Origin: Thermoflexales bacterium
Lineage (GTDB): Bacteria > Chloroflexota > Anaerolineae > Fen-1058
Reading direction: 5' to 3'
Length of the DNA: 11,225 bases
Assembly (NCBI GenBank): GCA_016931085.1
Contig: JAFGFO010000361.1
Coordinates: forward strand, 1-11,225
Below, piece after piece: positions 1-6,036 of the stretch. Under the pieces are notes generated by a model that saw only the letters and a list, made by a program, of their open reading frames with translations, was not told the origin of the DNA and ran no database searches. The position numbers and the translations under genes were made by a program. The number at the start of each line of letters is the position of its first letter. The stretch's first letter is position 1.

Positions 1-1
1 C

Positions 2-307
2 GGATCGAGCGAGATGCGCATCATCCTGCGCCACATGTTGCCCTCCTTCCTCTCCTACATTATCGCCGCACTGACGCTGAATATCCCTAACATGATCCTG
101 TCTGAGACGGGGCTGAGTTTCATCGGTCTGGGCTTGCGCCCGCCGGCTATCAGTTGGGGGGTGCTGTTGCAGGAAGCGATGAACCTGCGCTCACTGGTGC
201 TGTCGCCGTGGGTGTTGACGCCGGGCTTTGCCGTCGTGATTTCGGTGCTGGCGTTCAACTTTGTGGGCGACGGCCTGCGCGATGCGGCTGACCCGTATGC
301 CCGCTAA
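2..307 (+). CDS. ABC transporter permease, DppC/OppC family (3' end only)
   Basis: This is the C-terminal part of an inner-membrane permease subunit of a peptide/nickel/oligosaccharide-type ABC importer; the 5' end lies outside the window. The frame is open from base 2, and the first residues (GSSEMRIILRHMLPSF) match the end of the cytoplasmic EAA loop, which docks on the ATPase and in this family usually reads like 'GAS..RII.RHILPN'. It is followed by the family's 'ETGLSFIGLGLRPPAISWG' stretch and by the typical C-terminus ending in NFVGDGLRDAADPYAR. Two hydrophobic segments are visible, near the start (LSYIIAALTLNIPNMIL) and near the end (LTPGFAVVISVLAFNFVG). The stop lies 10 bases before the ATPase gene, so the two are surely co-transcribed. 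The family is secure but the substrate is not: this family also carries oligosaccharides in many bacteria, and the downstream glycosidase favours that. Confidence 0.93.
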   Translation, partial: GSSEMRIILRHMLPSFLSYIIAALTLNIPNMILSETGLSFIGLGLRPPAISWGVLLQEAMNLRSLVLSPWVLTPGFAVVISVLAFNFVGDGLRDAADPYAR

Positions 308-310
308 GGA
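306..310 (+). promoter_or_regulatory. Ribosome binding site of the OppD-type ATPase gene
   Basis: AAGGA overlaps the permease stop codon (TAA, 305-307) and lies 7 bases before ATG 318. It decides the start: the reading frame is open further upstream to an ATG at 261, but that would add 19 residues unlike the family, and the homologous region begins just after residue 1 of the 318 start. Confidence 0.75.
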
Positions 311-317
311 CACAACC

Positions 318-1349
318 ATGAACAATCGAACCGAGCCTTTGCTGGAAGTCAGGGATCTCAAGACCTATTTCTTTTTGGACGAGGGTACGGCCAGAGCAAT
401 AGACGGCGTTGATTTTGACATCCGGCGCGGACAGACCCTGGGCGTGGTGGGTGAAAGCGGCTGCGGCAAGAGCGTCACCGCGCGTTCGATCCTGCGGATT
501 GTGCCCAAACCGGGCAAGATCGTGCAGGGCGAGATCACGCTGTACCGCGAATGTAGTTCCCACAACGGCAGCCGGCTCTCCGAAGGCGTCAAGCTCACCG
601 ACCTCGACCCGGCCGGCCCCACGATGCGCAGCATCCGAGGCTGCGAGATCGCTCTCGTGCCGCAAGAGCCCATGGCGTCGCTCAGCCCGGTTCACACCGT
701 CGGCGATCAGATCATGGAAGCCATTATCCTTCACCAAAAGGTCAGCAAGGCCGAGGCGCGCGCCAAGGCCATCGAGATGCTTGACCTGGTTGGCTTCCCT
801 CAGCCCCAGCAGCGCATAGACTCTTACACGTATCAACTGTCGGGTGGGCTGCGCCAACGCGCGGTGATTGCCATGGCGCTTAGCTGCCACCCCAGCCTGC
901 TGATCGCCGACGAGCCGACGACGGCGTTGGACGTGACGACCGAGGCCCAAATCCTCAGGCTGATGCGCCGTATTCAGCAAGAGTTGGGCATGGCGATCAT
1001 GTACATCACGCACAACCTGGGCGTGGTGGCGCAGATGACGGAAGACGTGATCGTGATGTACATGGGCAAGGTCGTCGAAGAGGCCACAGTGGACGACATC
1101 TTTCACAATCCTTTGCACCCTTACACGCAGGCCTTGCTGCGCTCTATTCCCCGCCTGGGCCAAAAGACCCACGAGCAGCGGCTGGAATCCATTCGCGGCA
1201 CAGTGCCTGACCCATACTCGATCCCCAAGGGCTGTTCTTTCCATCCCCGCTGCAGCCGGCGCATCCGTGGCGTATGCGATCAGCAGATCCCGCCCAATGT
1301 CGAGGTCAAGCCGGGACACAAGGCCAGGTGTGTGCTCTATGCATCATAG
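318..1349 (+). CDS. ABC transporter ATP-binding protein, OppD/DppD type
   Basis: This is the ATPase subunit of the importer whose permease precedes it; it hydrolyses ATP on the cytoplasmic face to drive uptake. The 343-residue protein has every nucleotide-binding element in order: Walker A GESGCGKS (45-52), Q-loop VPQEP (Gln116), signature LSGGLRQR (174-181), Walker B LLIADEP (194-200) and H-loop His232. After the ATPase domain comes the OppD/DppD-specific C-terminal extension, with [14 protein letters not shown], and GCSFHPRC followed by two more cysteines. The four cysteines (306, 312, 320, 338) are the conserved set of this extension, reported to bind an iron-sulfur cluster in some members. 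The length is normal for OppD (about 320-350). The inserted segment before the Q-loop (about 78-107, with [15 protein letters not shown]) is a known subfamily variation. No OppF/DppF gene follows, although these importers normally use two different ATPases; the partner may be encoded elsewhere. Confidence 0.95.
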   Translation: MNNRTEPLLEVRDLKTYFFLDEGTARAIDGVDFDIRRGQTLGVVGESGCGKSVTARSILRIVPKPGKIVQGEITLYRECSSHNGSRLSEGVKLTDLDPAGPTMRSIRGCEIALVPQEPMASLSPVHTVGDQIMEAIILHQKVSKAEARAKAIEMLDLVGFPQPQQRIDSYTYQLSGGLRQRAVIAMALSCHPSLLIADEPTTALDVTTEAQILRLMRRIQQELGMAIMYITHNLGVVAQMTEDVIVMYMGKVVEEATVDDIFHNPLHPYTQALLRSIPRLGQKTHEQRLESIRGTVPDPYSIPKGCSFHPRCSRRIRGVCDQQIPPNVEVKPGHKARCVLYAS

Positions 1350-1371
1350 GTGGTGGCATCACTTATGATGC
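1341..1371. repeat. GCATCA direct and inverted repeat cluster after the ATPase gene
   Basis: GCATCATA (1341-1348, overlapping the ATPase stop) is the exact reverse complement of TATGATGC (1364-1371). GCATCA occurs again at 1356-1361 and pairs with TGATGC (1366-1371) across a 4-base loop. Two alternative hairpins, or a repressor half-site arrangement, are therefore possible. No T-run follows, so an intrinsic terminator is unlikely. It may be chance. The rest of the 1350-1475 gap shows no convincing promoter. Confidence 0.3.
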
Positions 1372-1475
1372 TGTCAAAACCATGTTGAGTGACTTGTGCC
1401 TGTGGATCGCAGCCCACAATCGTTGATGGTGCGCGCTCCACAGTTGCCTTTTGACCCAATCATCATGAGGAGTTT

Positions 1476-4058
1476 ATGCCCATCCACACTGTTCGTTACG
1501 AACTCGAAAACGGCTATGTCCACAATTGGCTGGTCGCCGGCCCCCAGGCCATCCCCGTGCTCGACCTGGAACACTTCCAGGGCGACGATTGGAAGTTGCA
1601 GATCGCCCGGCATTATTACGAAACCGAGTCAGGTGTGACTCAAATGCCGGTGATGGACGATGTCGCCCCAGCGGGCGGCGCAGAATGGGAGTGGCGCAAC
1701 GTTCACTGCGATGACGATCATTATTTAGACTGTACGGCCTTTTATCACACATGTCACTATCTGCTGACATGGGCGTACTGCCAGGTCGTGAGCCCGGCGG
1801 CGCAAGAGGTGATGTGCATCCTGACGACCAATGGCCCGGCCGACGTGTGGTTGAATGGCCAACACGTTCACCGGCAGGAGCATTTCCATCACCAGTTGCC
1901 GCACAGTGTCTCTTTTCAGGTCAAGCTTACCGAGGGGACGAACGAGTTCCTGGTGCGCTGTGAGGAGGTAGCCGCGCGCGAATGTCCTTACGCGATGGCG
2001 CTGCGCTTGACGAACTTGCCGCCAGAAGCATTCATCTTATTGCCTACCTCGCACGAGGGCGTGGCTCGCCGCCAGAACCTCGAAAAGGTGATCGGGGCGG
2101 CGTATCTGGATCGGGACATTTTCGTGTGGGATGATGAGATCACGGTGCATTGGCCCCCCGACTTGGCCGCGTCGGCGGCGCTGACGGCTCGCCTGCAAAA
2201 ACCATCGGGCTGGATTTACGCCGAAGCTCGCCCTCAAGTAGCCGCCAGCAAGCAGGTCCGCCTGGGTGCGCCTTATCAAGTTCCGGAAGGCCCATTTCAG
2301 GTCTTTTTGATACCAACGCTTCAAGAGTATTATGAGGACAGATTGCGCGTCGAGCGCAGGCTCGCCTTGACTACGATGCGCAAGCGCTATTCGCAATCGC
2401 CTTATGGCACTTTTGACGAGCGCCGCGCAGAAGCCCTGCTGGATGCCGCCCAGCGCGATGACGATAACATTTTCTCCGAGATCGCCAAGATGGCCTTGGG
2501 CTATTGGGCCGACGTCAAGACGGATGTCCTCATGGAATCCATCGCGGGGATCAACCAGCGCAAGGATTGCAGTGACTTTTACCTGGTGGCTCTTTTGGGG
2601 ATGCTGCGCCGCTACGGCGACAACCCGTCTTTCCCTCAGTCACTCAAGCAGCCGCTGCAAGAGTGCGCGCTCAACTTCAAGTATTGGGCGGACGAACCGG
2701 GCGACGACGCGATGTGGTTCTGGTCGGAAAATCACCAGATTCTCTTTCACACCTGCGAGATCTTGGCCGGCCAACTCTACCCCGAGCGCGTCTTTACGAA
2801 CGTCGGACAGACGGGGCAATGGCACCGGGAAAAAGGCGAACGGATGGCGCTCTCCTGGCTGCGCAAGCGGGGGACGGGCGGCTTTAGCGAATGGGACTCG
2901 AACTGCTATTTCGAAGAGGACTTGCTCGCGCTGGCGCACCTGGCCGACCTGGCCGAAAGCGCAGCAGTTTATGACCTGGCCACGGTCGTCACGGACAAGA
3001 TGTTCTTGACGATGGCGCTCAATTCGTACAAGGGCACTTTCGGCTCGACGCACGGGCGTACCTACACGCCGCACATCAAAGGCGGGCGGTTGGAATCCAC
3101 CGCCGGTGTCAGCCGCCTGATGTGGGGCCTGGGCGTATTCAACAGCCACATACGCGCGACGGTGAGCCTGGCGTGCATGGAAGACTATGGCTTCCCATTG
3201 ATCATCGGCGACATCGCCGCCGACCTGCCTGAAGAGATGTGGAACCGCGAGCGCCACGCCGGCCAACTGGAAGAGTGGTGCGACCGGACGACGGGTGACT
3301 GGGAAGTGAACAAGGTGACGTACAAGACGCCCGACTATATGCTGTGCTCGGCGCAAGACTATCACCCGGGTGAAAGCGGGCTCCAACAACACGTCTGGCA
3401 GGCCACGCTGGGACCGGATGCAGTCGTCTTTGTTTCGCATCCACCCTGCCTGAGCGAAGAAAACTCGCACCGGCCCGGCGCCTGGCACGGAAATGTGAGC
3501 CTGCCCAGGGCGGCGCAGTGGAAGGATGTGCTCGTCGCCATTCACAAATTGCCGGACGACGACTGGCTGGGCTTTACGCATGCCTACTTTCCCGCCTGGG
3601 CCTTTGACGAGTATGCGCTGCGTGACGCGGCGGACGGCAGTGACCGCACGTGGGCCTTTGCTCGCAAAGGCGAAGGCTACCTGGCACTCACGGCGGCGCG
3701 AGGGTTAGAGTTTATCACGCGCGGCTCCAACGCCTACCGCGAGCTGCGTTCCTACGGCCTGCATAATGTGTGGCTGTGCCACATGGGGCGCGCCGCGCTC
3801 GACGGCGATTTCGCCACGTTCCAGGAAAAGATGCTCGCGCTCGACGTAGCTTTTGATGAATTGTCCGTTCGGTGTGGCACCTTGCGCGACGAGACCCTGG
3901 CCTTTGGCTGGCAAGGCCCGCTGCTGCGTAACGGCGAGGTGCAGCCCATCAGCGGATTCCGGCACTATGACAATCCGTATTGCGTCGCCGACTGGCCGGC
4001 GTCCCAACTGGAGGTCCGCTACGGCGACCAGGTCATGCGGCTGGATTTCGGCCAGTGA
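1476..4058 (+). CDS. Unassigned large multidomain protein, putative glycan-active enzyme (paralogue 1)
   Basis: I cannot name a family for this 860-residue protein. Its apparent layout is an N-terminal beta jelly-roll (about 1-180, with NWLVAGP near 17-23 and ADVWLNGQHV near 122-131, the 'W..NG..V' style of carbohydrate-enzyme accessory domains); a linker beta domain (about 205-275); a helical core (about 305-560) resembling an alpha/alpha toroid; and a C-terminal beta-sandwich (about 600-860). It is collinear with the protein at 6037-8628: residues 401-479 match 416-494 there at 42 of 79 ungapped positions. Shared possible active-site motifs are SENH (417-420), EW.SN.YF (472-479), THGR (525-528) and TPDYML (618-623). 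Toroid-plus-sandwich with an Asn-His pair recalls polysaccharide lyase families such as PL8, PL17 and PL21, but that is inference. There is no signal peptide, so it is probably cytoplasmic and acts on imported oligosaccharides. A His-rich stretch (130-143) is unique to this copy. The start is ATG 1476, after AGGAG at 1468-1472, a short 3-base spacing. Confidence 0.85.
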   Translation: MPIHTVRYELENGYVHNWLVAGPQAIPVLDLEHFQGDDWKLQIARHYYETESGVTQMPVMDDVAPAGGAEWEWRNVHCDDDHYLDCTAFYHTCHYLLTWAYCQVVSPAAQEVMCILTTNGPADVWLNGQHVHRQEHFHHQLPHSVSFQVKLTEGTNEFLVRCEEVAARECPYAMALRLTNLPPEAFILLPTSHEGVARRQNLEKVIGAAYLDRDIFVWDDEITVHWPPDLAASAALTARLQKPSGWIYAEARPQVAASKQVRLGAPYQVPEGPFQVFLIPTLQEYYEDRLRVERRLALTTMRKRYSQSPYGTFDERRAEALLDAAQRDDDNIFSEIAKMALGYWADVKTDVLMESIAGINQRKDCSDFYLVALLGMLRRYGDNPSFPQSLKQPLQECALNFKYWADEPGDDAMWFWSENHQILFHTCEILAGQLYPERVFTNVGQTGQWHREKGERMALSWLRKRGTGGFSEWDSNCYFEEDLLALAHLADLAESAAVYDLATVVTDKMFLTMALNSYKGTFGSTHGRTYTPHIKGGRLESTAGVSRLMWGLGVFNSHIRATVSLACMEDYGFPLIIGDIAADLPEEMWNRERHAGQLEEWCDRTTGDWEVNKVTYKTPDYMLCSAQDYHPGESGLQQHVWQATLGPDAVVFVSHPPCLSEENSHRPGAWHGNVSLPRAAQWKDVLVAIHKLPDDDWLGFTHAYFPAWAFDEYALRDAADGSDRTWAFARKGEGYLALTAARGLEFITRGSNAYRELRSYGLHNVWLCHMGRAALDGDFATFQEKMLALDVAFDELSVRCGTLRDETLAFGWQGPLLRNGEVQPISGFRHYDNPYCVADWPASQLEVRYGDQVMRLDFGQ

Positions 4059-4197
4059 TTTTTTCACCTTCCATGAAAACTCTACTGAAAAAACTTGGAT
4101 TTGAACCGCAAAGGTGCCAAGACCGCCAAGTTTTATATTGAAATTCTTTGCGTCTTTTGCGCCTTTGCGGTGAAAAAGATCTTATTTCAGCGAACTC
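4059..4197. other. Intergenic gap between paralogue 1 and the radical SAM gene
   Basis: This 139-base gap is AT-rich compared with its surroundings. It opens with six T residues directly after the stop codon. Upstream is only a weak 4-bp stem (CTGG 4041-4044 with CCAG 4052-4055), too little to call a terminator with confidence. Its second half is the palindromic element described separately. TTTTTCACC (4060-4068) can also pair with GGTGAAAAA (4169-4177), which would compete with that element's own stem. I see no good -35/-10 pair and no clear Shine-Dalgarno before ATG 4198. Confidence 0.5.
4105..4171. repeat. Imperfect palindromic (MITE-like) intergenic element
   Basis: The left arm (4105-4130) and right arm (4146-4171) are inverted copies matching at 20 of 26 positions, separated by a 15-base AT-rich loop. 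The outermost 10 bases are perfect: ACCGCAAAGG against CCTTTGCGGT. The arms are built of variants of 'CGCAAAG', and read on the + strand give an 'NRKGAKTAK...LCVFCAFAVK'-like open frame. That pattern I recognise from memory as a dispersed intergenic palindrome in several bacterial phyla. No transposase is present, so it would be a non-autonomous or structural repeat. As RNA it should fold into a long hairpin in the leader of the radical SAM gene. Confidence 0.7.
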
Positions 4198-5967
4198 ATG
4201 AAAGTCATGCTGGTTTTCCCACCCCCCTGGACACCGGCGATGCCGCACCTGGCCTTGCCGGTGCTTGCTTCTTTTTTGCGCTCGCACGGCGTACAAGTCA
4301 TTCAACGCGATTTGAACCTGGAAACGTACGACGCCGTCTTGAGCCGCGCCTATCTCGAGCAAGTTGCCGACCGCCTCAGCCAAGTGGCGCAGGCGCGAGA
4401 AATGCCGGAATCCGTCCGGTGGGCGCTGACCCAGGGGCCAGGTCTGGCCGCGCGCGTCGAAGCGGCCAAAGCCGTCTATCGCGGCCCCGACTTTTACGAT
4501 GGGGCCAAAAGCTTGCAGGCGTTCGAGATCATCGTTCAATCGCTCGAGCTGGCCTCGCTGCCGTTCCATCCCGCCCGGCTCGATCTCTTGAATCACGTGC
4601 CGGCCTCGCCGGTCGATAGCAGCCGCAGTCTGCTGCAGGCAGTGCGCGATTCGCGGCACAATCTATTCCTCGACCTTTTCCGCCACATCATTCTACCGGA
4701 CATTCAACGCGAGCGGCCTGACATCGTCGGCATCTCGATCCCGACGATGGGGCAAATGCTGGCCGCGATGACGCTGGCGTACCTGATCAAGCAGGCCGGC
4801 CTGCTGTGCCACGTCACGCTGGGCGGGCCGCACATCAGCATGCTGCGCGATCAACTCCCGCACGCCCCGGCGCTGTTCGGCCTGATCGATAGCGCCGTGA
4901 TGTTCGACGGGGAGACGCCGCTGCTGCGCCTGGCCGAGGCGATTGACGGCGGTGGCGACCTGGTACAAGTCCCCAATTTGATTTACCGGGCAGGTGGCGA
5001 GATTCAGGCGAATCCAACTGGGATTCGCAAGAATCCGATCAAGCCGCAGGCATGGCACAAGACGGCCCGCAAAGCGCCCCCCCCCGATTTCGATGGACTG
5101 CCGCTCGACCGCTACCTCGCGCCCGACCTGGTGCTGCCGCTCATCACGGCCCACGGCTGCTATCACGGCCAATGCGCTTTCTGCAATGTGGGCTACGGCG
5201 CGGGCCGGGGCTTTTATCCACTGCCGGTCGAGCAGGTGCTCGAACACATCACAAGCTTGCGGGAAAAACATGGCGCGCGCCACATCTTTTTCGCCGACGA
5301 GGCCATCCCGCCGCGCACGCTGCGCGCCCTTTCAACCGAGTTGGCCAGGCAGGGCGCGCCCGTCGATTGGTGCGGCTGCGCCCGCTTCGACCGGGCGCTC
5401 TCGCAGGAACTCTTGGAGAGCATGGCAGGCGGCGGTTACCGGATGGCGCTGTTTGGCCTGGAGACGGCCTCAGAGCGCGTGATTCAACACATGATCAAGG
5501 GCACGCAGCGCGAGACGATGGGCCGCGTCCTGGAGGAAAGCGCGCGGGCCGGCATCTGGAACCATACCTTCTTCTTCTTCGGCTTCCCCACCGAGACGAT
5601 GGACGACGCGCAAGAGACCATCAATTTCATCTATGCTCATCAGACGGCGATTCACTCGGCCTCGCCGGGCGTGTTTATCCTGGAGCGTTACTCGCCTGTC
5701 CATCTCAACCCGGAAAAGTTCGGCGTCCGGCACATCGTCCAAAGGCCGGACCAAGATCTCGCCATCTATTTCGATTATCACGTCGAATCAGGTCTGGACG
5801 ACGAGATGGCCGAGACGATTGTCGAGCGCTTGCTGGATGTATGGCCCAGCAAGCGCTACGGCCAATACTATGTCCACGACGTGTATCGTTTTTTGTACGC
5901 CAGTCACTTGCACGCTCAAGGCCAGCCATTTCCGCCCTGGCTGATGGAGGAAGGTGGAACGAGCTAG
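4198..5967 (+). CDS. Radical SAM protein with N-terminal B12-binding-type domain
   Basis: This 589-residue protein has the two-part layout of the cobalamin-dependent radical SAM class. The N-terminal half looks Rossmann-like: VMLVFPPPW (3-11), ALPVLASFLRSHG (19-31), PDIVGISIPTMGQ (174-186), VTLGGPHIS (206-214) and VMFDGETPLL (234-243). The radical SAM domain begins at LITAHGCYHGQCAFCN (315-330). Its cluster-binding cysteines are 321, 326 and 329, spaced CX4CX2C instead of the classic CX3CX2C. This wider spacing occurs in some B12-binding subfamilies with GCYWG.C.FC-like motifs. IFFADEA (363-369), ALFGLET (417-423) and FFFFGFPTET (458-467) are the usual beta-strand motifs. I see no DxHxxG motif, so cobalamin could be bound base-off without His ligation, or not bound at all. 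Such enzymes often methylate or rearrange unreactive carbons; the substrate here is unknown. It sits between the two large paralogues, has no clear ribosome binding site, and its leader carries a palindromic repeat. Confidence 0.9.
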   Translation: MKVMLVFPPPWTPAMPHLALPVLASFLRSHGVQVIQRDLNLETYDAVLSRAYLEQVADRLSQVAQAREMPESVRWALTQGPGLAARVEAAKAVYRGPDFYDGAKSLQAFEIIVQSLELASLPFHPARLDLLNHVPASPVDSSRSLLQAVRDSRHNLFLDLFRHIILPDIQRERPDIVGISIPTMGQMLAAMTLAYLIKQAGLLCHVTLGGPHISMLRDQLPHAPALFGLIDSAVMFDGETPLLRLAEAIDGGGDLVQVPNLIYRAGGEIQANPTGIRKNPIKPQAWHKTARKAPPPDFDGLPLDRYLAPDLVLPLITAHGCYHGQCAFCNVGYGAGRGFYPLPVEQVLEHITSLREKHGARHIFFADEAIPPRTLRALSTELARQGAPVDWCGCARFDRALSQELLESMAGGGYRMALFGLETASERVIQHMIKGTQRETMGRVLEESARAGIWNHTFFFFGFPTETMDDAQETINFIYAHQTAIHSASPGVFILERYSPVHLNPEKFGVRHIVQRPDQDLAIYFDYHVESGLDDEMAETIVERLLDVWPSKRYGQYYVHDVYRFLYASHLHAQGQPFPPWLMEEGGTS

Positions 5968-5995
5968 CCAAGCGTTTGGCCTGCCCTCAATCACC

Positions 5996-6015
5996 CGGGC
6001 CGCGCGGCGAGCCCG
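5996..6015 (+). other. GC-rich hairpin upstream of paralogue 2
   Basis: CGGGC (5996-6000) pairs with GCCCG (6011-6015) around a loop containing the self-complementary word GCCGCGCGGC (5999-6008). It lies between the radical SAM stop and the next ribosome binding site and is not followed by a T-run, so it is not a standard terminator. It could set mRNA stability or pausing, or be a by-product of high GC. The same 10-base word recurs at 6179-6188, inside paralogue 2, and at 8632-8641, just after it. Confidence 0.3.
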
Positions 6016-6023
6016 ATTTACAC

Positions 6024-6029
6024 AGGAAG
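6024..6029 (+). promoter_or_regulatory. Ribosome binding site of paralogue 2
   Basis: AGGAAG lies 7 bases before ATG 6037. It supports that start over the next in-frame ATG (6046), which would be 16 bases away. Confidence 0.6.
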
Positions 6030-6036
6030 AAAACAA

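Noticed and set aside
255..1319. 354-codon - strand frame opposite the ATPase gene
   Set aside because: The + strand frame has every ABC ATPase motif; the antisense product shows none of any family.
1350..1475. Promoter before paralogue 1 (TTGAGT near 1384, TTGACC near 1451)
   Set aside because: Neither has a plausible -10 hexamer at 16-18 bases; read-through from the importer genes is as likely.
2640..3581. 313-codon - strand frame opposite paralogue 1, and a similar 359-codon frame at 8685-9764 opposite the GDPD gene
   Set aside because: Both are antisense shadows with low-complexity Arg/Val/His composition and no motifs.
4041..4064. Possible intrinsic terminator after paralogue 1
   Set aside because: The T-run is present, but the stem before it is only 4 bp (CTGG/CCAG) with a 7-base loop, too weak to call.
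4095..4619. Small + strand frame starting in the palindromic repeat (product begins MDLNRKGAKTAK)
   Set aside because: The start is translation of the repeat and the rest is a shadow of the radical SAM gene.
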